Positions 45,858 to 55,052 of a DNA stretch of 64,000 nt are shown here, in pieces. Positions within the stretch are counted from its first letter, which is position 1, and each line of letters starts with the position of its first letter. Below the pieces are notes generated by a model, which saw nothing but the letters and a program-made list of their open reading frames with translations, was not told where the DNA came from and made no database searches. The position numbers and the translations under genes were made by a program. Source of the stretch: Acinetobacter geminorum (lineage in GTDB: Bacteria > Pseudomonadota > Gammaproteobacteria > Pseudomonadales > Moraxellaceae); NCBI RefSeq assembly GCF_013009345.1, contig NZ_JABELE010000013.1, positions 62,001-126,000 of the forward strand, read 5' to 3'.

Positions 45858-45861
45858 AAAT

Positions 45862-46485
45862 TTATCTTTTACTCAAAGCTAATTTCAAAGCAAATAACAC
45901 AAAAATACTGCCAGTAATCCGATCCATATATTTCACAAATTTGGGTTGCTTAAGATAACGTGACAGTGGCTGCATAGCTAAAATTAATAAAGTTGACCAT
46001 AACATTCCAATGACGACATGAATCATTACCAGTCCCATCACCCAAGTAACTGCTGATGCTTGTGGTGGAATAAACTGTGGAAGAAATGAAATATAAAAAA
46101 TTCCGACTTTGGGATTAAGTAAGTTACCCAAAAAACCTTTAATAAACCAATTCTGTGAAGGGGACGTATTTGAACTATTCTCTTGCATGTCTGCGAGTTG
46201 GCTACGTGGTTTTAAAATCATATTCAAACCCAGCCACGCTAAATAAGCAGCACCCATCCATTTCAGAATATTAAAAGCTAAATCAGAAGCCATGAGTAAA
46301 GCACCCAGACCACAAGCAACCACAATTCCCCAAGCAATACAACCAAGACAAATGCCAATAGCTGCTTGAAATGCTTTCGATTTACCTTCAAGTGTAGCGG
46401 TACGAATAATTAAAGTCGTATCTAAACCAGGTGTAAGCGTAAGTAAGGTAATCGCAATTAAATAAGGAATGAGTATGGTGGTCAT
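45862..46485 (-). CDS. LysE/RhtB-family amino-acid exporter
   Basis: 207 aa from the ATG at 46485; a TTG at 46500 would add five residues. Six TM segments, with the family motif TPGLDTTLIIRTA in TM1 and FLGNLLNPKVGIFYISFLPQ in the middle. RhtB-type transporters export threonine, homoserine, lysine or related compounds. Divergent from xerC. Confidence 0.88.
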   Translation of the reverse strand: MTTILIPYLIAITLLTLTPGLDTTLIIRTATLEGKSKAFQAAIGICLGCIAWGIVVACGLGALLMASDLAFNILKWMGAAYLAWLGLNMILKPRSQLADMQENSSNTSPSQNWFIKGFLGNLLNPKVGIFYISFLPQFIPPQASAVTWVMGLVMIHVVIGMLWSTLLILAMQPLSRYLKQPKFVKYMDRITGSIFVLFALKLALSKR

Positions 46486-46611
46486 GGCGGCAAGGTCCAA
46501 TGAATACTTGGTTTAAATTGTAATATATAAATTAGATCAGCATTAGATTGTGCGGTATCAAATTTTCATGATCACATAGTTTTTGGTACACTCAAAAAAA
46601 TGAGCAAATAA

Positions 46612-47538
46612 ATGGAGAGCAATTTGGATTTTGCATTACAACTGCTCTCAATGTGGTTAAAAGAAAGAAAAATTCAGAATCAGTCTGAGCACACGATTAC
46701 TGCTTATGAAAGAGATGTTAAAAGCTTTCTTGAGTTCTGCGAGCACAAACAACTAGATTTGAGAAATATTGAAGCTTCAGATTTAAGAGAGTACTTAGCG
46801 CAGCGTGTCGAACAGGATCAGTTAAGTTCAAGTAGTATGCAACGCCATCTCACCTCAATTCGCCAGTTTATGAAGTGGGCTGAACAAGGCAAATATCTAG
46901 AAATTAATCCTACTGACGATTTTAAGTTAAAACGCCAACCTAGACCTTTACCAGGCATGATCGACATAGAAACAGTTAATCAAATTTTAGATCAACCTAT
47001 GCCTGAAAAACCAATTGATCAGCAATTGTGGTTACGTGATAAAGCCATGCTTGAGTTACTTTACTCAAGTGGTTTACGGCTCGCTGAACTGCAAGGCTTA
47101 ACGATTAAAGATATTGATTTTAATCGTCAACTCGTTCGTATTACCGGTAAGGGGAATAAAACCCGTATTGTACCGTTTGGGAAAAAGGCAAAAGAAAGCT
47201 TATTGAATTGGCTAAAAATTTATAATATCTGGAAAGGCCATTTTGACCAAAATGCTTCCGTTTTCATTTCACAGCGAGGCGGTGCATTAACCCCTAGGCA
47301 AATTGAAAAGCGTGTAAAACTTCAGGCACAAAGAGCGGGTGTAAATGTCGATTTACACCCACATTTACTTCGACATTGTTTTGCTAGCCATATGCTATCG
47401 AGTAGCGGTGACTTGCGTTCAGTACAAGAAATGCTAGGCCATAGTAATTTATCTACAACACAAATTTATACCCATATTGATTTCGATCATTTGGCTCAAG
47501 TGTATGATCAAGCCCATCCAAGGGCACATAAAAGCTAA
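46612..47538 (+). CDS. xerC: Site-specific tyrosine recombinase XerC
   Basis: 308 aa. Full catalytic set: Arg156, Lys180, His251, Arg254, His277 and Tyr286 (GHSNLSTTQIYTH). The N-terminal SAM-like domain spans about 15-100. With XerD it resolves chromosome dimers at dif. In Pseudomonas xerC lies in the lysA-dapF operon; here two genes and a change of strand separate them. This is the core recombinase and is unrelated to the island recombinases. Confidence 0.96.
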   Translation: MESNLDFALQLLSMWLKERKIQNQSEHTITAYERDVKSFLEFCEHKQLDLRNIEASDLREYLAQRVEQDQLSSSSMQRHLTSIRQFMKWAEQGKYLEINPTDDFKLKRQPRPLPGMIDIETVNQILDQPMPEKPIDQQLWLRDKAMLELLYSSGLRLAELQGLTIKDIDFNRQLVRITGKGNKTRIVPFGKKAKESLLNWLKIYNIWKGHFDQNASVFISQRGGALTPRQIEKRVKLQAQRAGVNVDLHPHLLRHCFASHMLSSSGDLRSVQEMLGHSNLSTTQIYTHIDFDHLAQVYDQAHPRAHKS

Positions 47539-47999
47539 AAGTTAAAAAATAGACTCAATCAAAGATAATTAAATTGAGATGTTTTAGGTGAATGTAGAGA
47601 TCATTTGTATTTTTTTACAAATTTGTTTAAGAGAAATAACGGAAACTACCCAATTGACAATTTTGATCTTTGAGTATTTTGTGGACGACTGGGTCTAAAA
47701 AACCTTGAATTGAAGGCTTTAAAAAGTAATCTTATGTTTCTAGCTAATATGCTAAATAAGATAAAAAGATAATAAAAATCAATATATAAAATAGAGTGTA
47801 AAAAGAATAAAATAGATCCTCATAGCAGTTTAAAAATTTTTTATGAACTGAGCATTTCATCTTTTTTATAGCAGTAGCGGAAATTGTGACTTGACCGAAA
47901 TGCCAAACACATTGCAAGATAGGGTACCTAAAAAATTTTAATTGAAGAGTTAATATACTTTTCTCAACATTTACTTTTGCTAGAACAGCCGAGGATTAC
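47539..47999. other. Intergenic region xerC / etfB
   Basis: About 460 bp, very AT-rich, with no supported gene. It must hold the etfBA promoter; a TTGACC at 47891 has no well-spaced -10. GAGGA 4-8 nt upstream is the RBS of etfB. Confidence 0.45.
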
Positions 48000-48749
48000 A
48001 TGAAGGCTCTTGTTGCTGTAAAACGCGTGGTTGATGCCAACGTTAAAGTTCGTGTTAAGCCGGACAATAGTGGGGTTGACCTTACCAACGTAAAAATGTC
48101 AATTAACCCATTTTGTGAAATCGCAGTGGAAGAAGCGGTTCGCTTAAAAGAAAAAGGAACAGTATCAGAAATCGTTGTTGTTTCTGTAGGTCCTAAAGAA
48201 GCTCAAGAACAAATCCGTTCTGCAATGGCTCTAGGCGCAGACCGTGGTATTTTGGTTGAAACTACTGATGAAATTGGCGCTTTAGAAGTTGCTAAAATTT
48301 TAAAAGGTGTTGTTGAAGCTGAAAAACCAGAACTTATCCTTCTTGGTAAACAAGCAATTGATGATGACTCTAACCAAGTAGGCCAAATGCTTGGCGCATT
48401 ATTAGGTGCTGGTCAAGGTACATTCGCTTCTGAAGTGAAAGTTGATGGCGGTAAAGTACAAGTGACTCGTGAAGTTGACGGTGGTTTACAAACTGTTGAG
48501 CTTACACTTCCTGCAATCATCACGACTGACTTGCGTCTGAACGAGCCACGTTATGCAGCATTGCCTAACATCATGAAAGCTCGTAAGAAGCCACTTGATA
48601 CTAAATCTCCTGCTGATTATGGCGTTACAGCTGGTACTAAGCTTAAAACTGTTAAAGTTGAAGCTCCAGCAGAACGTAAAGCTGGCGTACAAGTGAAATC
48701 TGTAGATGAGCTTGTTGAAAAATTGAAAAATGAAGCGAAAGTGATCTAA
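48000..48749 (+). CDS. etfB: Electron transfer flavoprotein beta subunit
   Basis: 249 aa, standard length. The N-terminus MKALVAVKRVVDANVKVRVK and the ETF-beta signature VELTLPAIITTDLRLNEPRY are visible. It binds AMP and forms with EtfA the FAD carrier that passes electrons from acyl-CoA and related dehydrogenases to ETF-quinone oxidoreductase. Seventeen bases before etfA. Confidence 0.97.
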   Translation: MKALVAVKRVVDANVKVRVKPDNSGVDLTNVKMSINPFCEIAVEEAVRLKEKGTVSEIVVVSVGPKEAQEQIRSAMALGADRGILVETTDEIGALEVAKILKGVVEAEKPELILLGKQAIDDDSNQVGQMLGALLGAGQGTFASEVKVDGGKVQVTREVDGGLQTVELTLPAIITTDLRLNEPRYAALPNIMKARKKPLDTKSPADYGVTAGTKLKTVKVEAPAERKAGVQVKSVDELVEKLKNEAKVI

Positions 48750-48766
48750 TACGGAAGGATAAAATC

Positions 48767-49699
48767 ATGAGTATTTTAGTTATCGCTGACCACAACAACC
48801 AAGTACTTAACGGTGCTACTTTAAACGTTGTTGCTGCAGCACAAAAAATCGGTGGTGATATTACTGTATTAGTTGCTGGTTCTGGTGCTCAAGCAGTTGC
48901 TGATGCTGCTGCTAAAGTTGCTGGTGTAAGCAAAGTTTTACTTGCTGACAACGCTGCTTATGCAAACCAATTAGCTGAAAACGTAGCTGGCTTAGTTGCT
49001 GACTTGGCTAAAGGTTACAAATACGTTTTAGCTGCTTCTACAACGACTGGTAAGAACATTCTTCCACGTGTTGCTGCTCTTCTTGATGTAAGCATGATCA
49101 CAGATATCATTTCTGTTGAATCTGCGAACACATTCAAGCGTCCTATCTACGCTGGTAACGCGATTGCAACTGTTCAATCTGACGAAGCAATCATTGTTGG
49201 TACTGTTCGTGGTACAGCATTTGATCCAGTTGCTGCGGAAGGCGGTTCAGCTGCTGTTGAAACAGTTGGCGAAGTAAAAGATGCGGGTATTTCTCACTTC
49301 GTATCTGAAGAAATCGTTAAGCTTGATCGTCCAGAATTAACTGCGGCTCGCATCGTAGTTTCTGGTGGTCGTGGTGTAGGTTCTGGTGAGAACTACCATA
49401 AAGTACTTGATCCATTAGCTGACAAGCTTGGTGCAGCACAAGGTGCTTCACGTGCAGCAGTTGATGCGGGCTTTGTACCTAACGATTTCCAAGTTGGTCA
49501 AACTGGTAAAATCGTTGCGCCTGAGCTTTATGTTGCTGTAGGTATTTCTGGTGCGATCCAGCATTTAGCTGGTATGAAAGATTCTAAAGTTATTGTTGCG
49601 ATCAACAAAGACGAAGAAGCGCCAATCAACAGTGTTGCTGACTACTGGTTAGTTGGTGATTTGAACACTGTAGTACCTGAATTGGTATCTAAACTTTAA
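48767..49699 (+). CDS. etfA: Electron transfer flavoprotein alpha subunit
   Basis: 310 aa. C-terminal FAD-binding domain (about 190-310) with the signature LYVAVGISGAIQHLAGM and the GGRGVGSGENY loop. Translated behind etfB with its own GGAAGGA site. A terminator follows. The codon usage of both etf genes is strongly biased (many GCT, GTT), as in highly expressed genes. Confidence 0.97.
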   Translation: MSILVIADHNNQVLNGATLNVVAAAQKIGGDITVLVAGSGAQAVADAAAKVAGVSKVLLADNAAYANQLAENVAGLVADLAKGYKYVLAASTTTGKNILPRVAALLDVSMITDIISVESANTFKRPIYAGNAIATVQSDEAIIVGTVRGTAFDPVAAEGGSAAVETVGEVKDAGISHFVSEEIVKLDRPELTAARIVVSGGRGVGSGENYHKVLDPLADKLGAAQGASRAAVDAGFVPNDFQVGQTGKIVAPELYVAVGISGAIQHLAGMKDSKVIVAINKDEEAPINSVADYWLVGDLNTVVPELVSKL

Positions 49700-49716
49700 T
49701 CTTTACTGATTAAAGC

Positions 49717-49752
49717 TAAAAAACCCTTAGTTTTTACTAGGGGTTTTTTTAT
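49717..49752 (+). terminator. Terminator of etfBA
   Basis: AAAAACCCTTAGT / ACTAGGGGTTTTT stem followed by T residues. Confidence 0.88.
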
Positions 49753-50065
49753 TATGAATAGTGTCCTGAAATGTATAACTGAGACTTTTATTTCATTTGA
49801 GGTTTGATTTTTATAGAATAAAAATCACATAGTTTTAGTAAGAATAGAACGTGCTCGTTATAGCGATATGATAAGAATAATATGCAATTAAATTATACAA
49901 ATATCACCAGATTAGCGGTGTAGATTCCGCACATTACACAGTGCTTTTATGCTATAGTATACAGCTATATTTTTTTCGATTTTAGTTCAGTTTCCGGAAC
50001 TAAATTTTTTGCAAGATCAAGACATATAAGCAGATGGAAATTTCTATCTGTAAGAAGGAGTATGC
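49753..50065 (+). promoter_or_regulatory. gyrA promoter and leader with terminator-like hairpin
   Basis: A possible sigma-70 promoter is TTACAC (49934-49939), 18 bp, TATACA (49958-49963). Downstream lies a hairpin TTTAGTTC/GAACTAAA (49981-49988 with 49997-50004) followed by TTTTTT, which looks like a weak intrinsic terminator in the leader. GAAGGAG about 7 bases before the ATG is a strong RBS. Confidence 0.45.
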
Positions 50066-52780
50066 ATGAGCGTATCGGAAATCCGACCGATTGCCATTGA
50101 GGACGAACTCAAGCATTCATATTTAGATTACGCGATGAGTGTAATCGTATCTCGTGCATTGCCGGATGTGAGAGACGGTCTTAAACCTGTTCACCGTCGT
50201 GTGCTTTATGCCATGCACGAATTGGGCAATGACTATAACAAAGCCTACAAGAAATCTGCTCGTGTTGTTGGGGACGTAATCGGTAAATATCACCCTCATG
50301 GTGACTCAGCTGTTTATGAAACCATTGTACGTATGGCTCAGGACTTTAGCTTACGTTATTTATTGGTAGATGGTCAGGGTAACTTCGGTTCGATTGATGG
50401 TGATAGCGCAGCTGCAATGCGTTATACCGAAGTCCGTATGACCAAGCTTGCACATGAGCTTCTTGCAGATCTAGAAAAAGACACGGTTGACTGGGAAGAT
50501 AACTACGACGGATCTGAGCGTATTCCTGAAGTACTTCCGACACGTGTTCCTAACTTGTTAATTAATGGTGCTGCTGGTATTGCCGTAGGTATGGCAACCA
50601 ACATGGCACCGCATAACATGACAGAAGTTGTGAATGCGTGCTTAGCCTATGCTGACAATCCGAATATCTCGATTGAAGGATTGATGGAATATATTACTGG
50701 TCCTGACTTCCCTACAGGCGGTATTATTTACGGTAAATCTGGTATTGTTGATGCTTACCGTACAGGTAAGGGCCGCTTACATATTCGTGGTAAGTACCAT
50801 TTCGAAGAAGATGAAAAGACAGGCCGTACAACGATTGTCTTTACTGAAATTCCATATCAAGTAAACAAAGCAAGAGTTATTGAACGTATTGCCGAGTTAG
50901 TGAAAGAGAAAAAACTTGAAGGTATTTCAGAACTTCGTGATGAGTCTGACAAAGAAGGTATGCGTATTGCAATTGACTTAAAGCGTGGTGAAAACGCTGA
51001 AGTCGTTGTAAATAACTTATTCTTAAATACTCAACTTGAGAACTCATTCAGCATCAACATGGTTTGTCTTGATAACGGACAACCAAAATTGATGAATCTG
51101 AAAGATATTATTGCGGCATTTATCCGTCACCGCCAAGAAGTTGTGACACGCCGTACTATGTTTGAACTGCGTAAAGCACGTGAACGTGGTCATATCTTAG
51201 AAGGCTTAACCGTTGCTTTAGCCAATATCGATGAAATTATCGAGACTATTAAAACTTCTGCTAACCCTGCTGAAGCGCGTGAACGTTTACTTGCAGGTGA
51301 ATGGGCAGGTGGTGGTGTCGTTTCATTGCTTGAAAAAGCTGGCGCAATTTCTGTTCGTCCAGATGAAATCGAAGGTGAAGATCCAAATCGTCCATTTGGT
51401 TTAACTGAATCGATTTATCGTTTATCACCAACACAAGTAGGCGCAATTTTAGAATTACGCTTACATCGTTTAACTGGTCTTGAACAAGACAAATTACATG
51501 CAGAATATACTGAGATCTTAGGTCAAATCGCTGAACTTACTGCGATTTTGAATGATTTCAATTTATTGATGGCTGTAATTCGCGAAGAGTTGGCACTGGT
51601 ACTACAACAGTATGGTGATGGACGTCGCACTGAAATTATTGAATCACGTATTGATTTTAGCCGTGAAGATTTAATTCCTGAAGAGCAAGTTGTATTAACG
51701 GTTTCACAAACAGGTTATGCAAAAACTCAACCACTTTCAGACTATCAGGCTCAGCGCCGTGGTGGTCGTGGTAAGTCGGCAACTTCAATGAAAGATGATG
51801 ATTTTATTCAACATCTCATTGTAGCTTCAAACCATGCGACTGTGCTGTGCTTTACCAACGTAGGTAAAGTATATCGTCTTCGTGTGTTTGAAGTGCCTCA
51901 AGCATCACGTGGTGCCAAAGGCCGTCCGATTGTGAACTTGTTACCTTTAGATGCGAATGAAACAGTAACAGCTATCTTGCCGTTAACTGAGTTCCCAGAA
52001 AACCATTACGTATTTATGGCGACAGCATCAGGTACGGTTAAACGTGTTGATTTAGAGCAATTCGCTAATATCCGTTCAAATGGTTTACGCGCAATTGAAC
52101 TCAATGAAGAAGATACCTTAATCGGTGTTGCGATTACTGATGGTAATCAGCAAATCATGTTGTTCTCGAACGAAGGTAAGGCAATCCGTTTTGCTGAGAC
52201 TGACGTACGTGCAATGGGGCGTACTGCGAAAGGTGTTCGTGGTATGCGCGTGAGCTTTGCAAGCAGTACTTTAAGTGAAGAAGATGCAGATGTTGAAAAT
52301 GATGAATCAGATGACAATGACGATTCAGCAGATTCAAATTTAGTAAGCCGTATCGTATCGCTTGTAGTTGTACCTGAAACAGGTGAAGTACTGTGTGCAA
52401 GTGCCAATGGTTACGGTAAGCGTACTCCAGTAAATGACTTCCCGACCAAGAAACGTGGTGGTAAGGGTGTCATTGCGATTAAGACAAGCGAACGTAACGG
52501 TGAGCTTGTTGGTGCAGTGTCTATTGACGAAACCAAAGAATTGTTACTTATTTCTGATGGCGGTACATTAGTTCGTACCCGTGCAGCAGAAGTTGCAATG
52601 ACTGGTCGTAATGCACAAGGTGTACGTCTAATTCGCTTAAGCGAAGAAGAAACTCTAGTGGGCGTTGTGTCTATTGAAGCTGTCGAAGATGAAGAAGAGT
52701 TTCTCGAAGGTGAAGTAGATACTACCGAGACTGATAGCGAAGAAGCTGTATCAAATAATGAAGATGCTTCTGAAGACTAA
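50066..52780 (+). CDS. gyrA: DNA gyrase subunit A
   Basis: 904 aa, the length known for Acinetobacter GyrA. Catalytic Tyr120 lies in AAAMRYTEVRM. The quinolone-resistance region GDSAVYETIV carries Ser81 and Glu85 (positions 83 and 87 in E. coli numbering), the quinolone-sensitive state at those sites. The C-terminal beta-pinwheel includes the GyrA box QRRGGRG and is interrupted by an acidic insert EEDADVENDESDDNDDSADS near residues 735-755; the tail is also acidic. With GyrB it introduces negative supercoils. Confidence 0.98.
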   Translation: MSVSEIRPIAIEDELKHSYLDYAMSVIVSRALPDVRDGLKPVHRRVLYAMHELGNDYNKAYKKSARVVGDVIGKYHPHGDSAVYETIVRMAQDFSLRYLLVDGQGNFGSIDGDSAAAMRYTEVRMTKLAHELLADLEKDTVDWEDNYDGSERIPEVLPTRVPNLLINGAAGIAVGMATNMAPHNMTEVVNACLAYADNPNISIEGLMEYITGPDFPTGGIIYGKSGIVDAYRTGKGRLHIRGKYHFEEDEKTGRTTIVFTEIPYQVNKARVIERIAELVKEKKLEGISELRDESDKEGMRIAIDLKRGENAEVVVNNLFLNTQLENSFSINMVCLDNGQPKLMNLKDIIAAFIRHRQEVVTRRTMFELRKARERGHILEGLTVALANIDEIIETIKTSANPAEARERLLAGEWAGGGVVSLLEKAGAISVRPDEIEGEDPNRPFGLTESIYRLSPTQVGAILELRLHRLTGLEQDKLHAEYTEILGQIAELTAILNDFNLLMAVIREELALVLQQYGDGRRTEIIESRIDFSREDLIPEEQVVLTVSQTGYAKTQPLSDYQAQRRGGRGKSATSMKDDDFIQHLIVASNHATVLCFTNVGKVYRLRVFEVPQASRGAKGRPIVNLLPLDANETVTAILPLTEFPENHYVFMATASGTVKRVDLEQFANIRSNGLRAIELNEEDTLIGVAITDGNQQIMLFSNEGKAIRFAETDVRAMGRTAKGVRGMRVSFASSTLSEEDADVENDESDDNDDSADSNLVSRIVSLVVVPETGEVLCASANGYGKRTPVNDFPTKKRGGKGVIAIKTSERNGELVGAVSIDETKELLLISDGGTLVRTRAAEVAMTGRNAQGVRLIRLSEEETLVGVVSIEAVEDEEEFLEGEVDTTETDSEEAVSNNEDASED

Positions 52781-52790
52781 GTAAAACTTT

Positions 52791-52824
52791 AATAAAAAAG
52801 GAAGCATAAGCTTCCTTTTTTATT
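52791..52824. terminator. Bidirectional terminator after gyrA
   Basis: AATAAAAAAGGAAGC / GCTTCCTTTTTTATT, between converging gyrA and the permease operon. Confidence 0.93.
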
Positions 52825-53922
52825 TTATGAAGAAGATTTTTTAACAAGCCGATAATAAGATAAACCCACCAATATTAATCCAAGGGTCCCAAGAAAAATC
52901 AGTTTTGGTACAACCGTGGCTAATGGAACACCCATCTGGTTAAGTTGCACAAACATTTGTACCGCATGTGTTGAGGGTAAACACCACGCAAACCATTGTA
53001 GCCACTCAGGCATTGCTTGATGAGGCCAAGCAGCTCCAGTTAGTAAGAATAAAGGTACAGAACTAAACACAATAATATGTCCGGCACGTTCAGGCATATC
53101 TAAAAGTGAACCGATCAACATGCCTAGTCCAATCACACAACTAATAAAAATTGGAACAGCAATGAGTAGACCTATAAAATTTCCACCGTGTGGATAGTCA
53201 TTGAACCACAAGGTAAAACCAAAAAGATAAAAACAGCCCAAACAACCAATAGTAAATATACTTGCGAAGATTCCAGCAAAACGAACAGCTGTAATTTTTT
53301 CATTTTGCTCCCGATAGCTAGCTATTAACATTGCCAAACCTAGCACAATCGTTTGATGAATAATCAAAGATGCAACAGCTGGAAAAATATAACTTCCATA
53401 TCCTGAAAGGGGATTAAATAACGGCACTTGATGAATAGAAAGCGCTGGCTGGAAATGTGTGCGTTGTCCAAATTTTTCAATATATTCTTTTAATGTAGCT
53501 TCTATCGAGGTTGCCAGACCTAAACCAATTTCTTTAGTTTTTAAAAAGTTGGTTGTGCTTAAGTATAAGCCGATTCCACCCGTTTCTCCGCGGCGTAGGC
53601 TTTGGGTTAAGTTATTTGGTAAAAGTAAAATACCATCAGCTTTTTGCTCACGTACCATTTGTTCAGCTTGTAAAAAATTGCTGGTAACGGTAACGATATG
53701 AACATGGGGGCTATTTGCACTTTGGCCAATCAATTGAGAAGTTAAGAGGCTTTGCTCTTCATCGACAATCACGATTGGAATAGATTCTGCACGCTCAGCT
53801 TTATAGGCGGTAGGATAAAAAAAGCTATAAAGAATGACCGATAAAATTAGCGTTGTGAAAACTGAGCTATTACTTACAATGTCTTTAAATGTTTGCCCAT
53901 AAGCCTTAAAAAATTCTTTCAT
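52825..53922 (-). CDS. ABC-2-type membrane permease (YbhS/YhhJ-like), second
   Basis: 365 aa: one N-terminal TM helix (about 20-40), a large extracytoplasmic domain (about 45-170, SIPIVIVDEEQSLLTSQLIG) and about five C-terminal TM helices, the ABC2_membrane_3 layout. Its start overlaps the stop of the first permease by 4 bp (ATGA). It pairs with that permease to form a transmembrane channel. No ATP-binding subunit is encoded in the operon. Substrate unknown; drug or cell-envelope export is usual for HlyD-linked members. Confidence 0.85.
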   Translation of the reverse strand: MKEFFKAYGQTFKDIVSNSSVFTTLILSVILYSFFYPTAYKAERAESIPIVIVDEEQSLLTSQLIGQSANSPHVHIVTVTSNFLQAEQMVREQKADGILLLPNNLTQSLRRGETGGIGLYLSTTNFLKTKEIGLGLATSIEATLKEYIEKFGQRTHFQPALSIHQVPLFNPLSGYGSYIFPAVASLIIHQTIVLGLAMLIASYREQNEKITAVRFAGIFASIFTIGCLGCFYLFGFTLWFNDYPHGGNFIGLLIAVPIFISCVIGLGMLIGSLLDMPERAGHIIVFSSVPLFLLTGAAWPHQAMPEWLQWFAWCLPSTHAVQMFVQLNQMGVPLATVVPKLIFLGTLGLILVGLSYYRLVKKSSS

Positions 53923-55049
53923 TGCGTTGCCCCTCGAACTAATTTTTTAAGCAATAGACAACTTAAAAAGAAGTAAATCAGGCAATAACCAATGAGTATT
54001 AAAAAAGGAATCATTGAAATGAAAATTGGACTGCCGATCACCCATTGTTCGGTTTGAAGCTTGGCATAAGGGGTATAAGGAATAATCAGTGACCAAAACT
54101 TGGTGAAAATAGGGGCATTATTTAAAGGTAGCGTAACGCCTGCGAAACTTAAAGAAGAGCCGCCATATACCGCGATAAAACCAAAAGTTTTACTTAAATT
54201 TTTGGTTGCAAGAATGACGGTGCTACTAATCAAAGCGTAGGCAAAATAAAGTAAAAACTGTGCGCATAACAATAAACTAAGAGAACCTGCTACGAACCAG
54301 CCACGGATTTCGACTAGCCAAAACATCCATACCCATGTCCATGCACAAAATATAAGGCTATAAAGCAGATTTTTGGCCAATAAGCCTTGAATAAAACTTT
54401 CTCGGTTTACCCATGCTGTTAATGTGCCACGTTTAAGCTCTTGTCCAATAGCAAAGGCAACACAGCAACATAACAATAAGTGCAATACAGCAGGAACCAT
54501 GAAAGGTTCTAAATAAAACTCATAGCTCATACTTGGATTATAAAGCGTTGAGATTTTTACATGAGCTGTAGGAACATCTAAATAGGGAATACTATTTACA
54601 AGATAACTTTGACCAGCATAGTCTGCTAAAGCATTGAGGGTACTGACCAGCATTGCTGAAGAAATGGTGTTTCCGACACTAAAAAAAGACTGATTAAATG
54701 CAATGCTGATTTGAGCATCTTGTGCTTTAACGAAGCGCTTTTCAGCACCATCTGGAATAAAAACATATCCCCATATTTTGGTTTCATTGAGTAGTTGTTC
54801 AGCCTCAGCAGAACTTGCCGTAATTGTTTTAATGTCTACTGTATGATTCAACGAAAGATACTTTTCAATATTACGGCTGAGTTCACTTTGGTCCTGATCA
54901 ATAATTGCAATTGGTAAGTGTTCAGCTTTACCTGCGTAAAACATGCTGCTAAACATGAAAATGATAAAAGCAGGGATAAGTGTCACCATACACAAATCCC
55001 ATTTATTGCTTTTTAGATAGTTTAGTTCCCGTAATATACTGGCAAACAT
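53919..55049 (-). CDS. ABC-2-type membrane permease (YbhR/YhiI-linked), first
   Basis: 376 aa with the same layout as its partner: TM1 (about 18-38), periplasmic part (about 45-180, LPIAIIDQDQSELSRNIEKY) and five C-terminal TM helices. It lies 3 bp after the HlyD-type adaptor stop. The two permeases are diverged paralogues, so the transporter is likely a heterodimer. Confidence 0.85.
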   Translation of the reverse strand: MFASILRELNYLKSNKWDLCMVTLIPAFIIFMFSSMFYAGKAEHLPIAIIDQDQSELSRNIEKYLSLNHTVDIKTITASSAEAEQLLNETKIWGYVFIPDGAEKRFVKAQDAQISIAFNQSFFSVGNTISSAMLVSTLNALADYAGQSYLVNSIPYLDVPTAHVKISTLYNPSMSYEFYLEPFMVPAVLHLLLCCCVAFAIGQELKRGTLTAWVNRESFIQGLLAKNLLYSLIFCAWTWVWMFWLVEIRGWFVAGSLSLLLCAQFLLYFAYALISSTVILATKNLSKTFGFIAVYGGSSLSFAGVTLPLNNAPIFTKFWSLIIPYTPYAKLQTEQWVIGSPIFISMIPFLILIGYCLIYFFLSCLLLKKLVRGATQ

Positions 55050-55052
55050 GCT

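Noticed and set aside
46612..47538. xerC as part of a mobile element
   Set aside because: Length, motifs and neighbourhood match the chromosomal XerC; there are no element ends nearby.
52147..52407. Minus-strand frames inside gyrA
   Set aside because: Both are mirror frames of the repetitive acidic-insert coding sequence.
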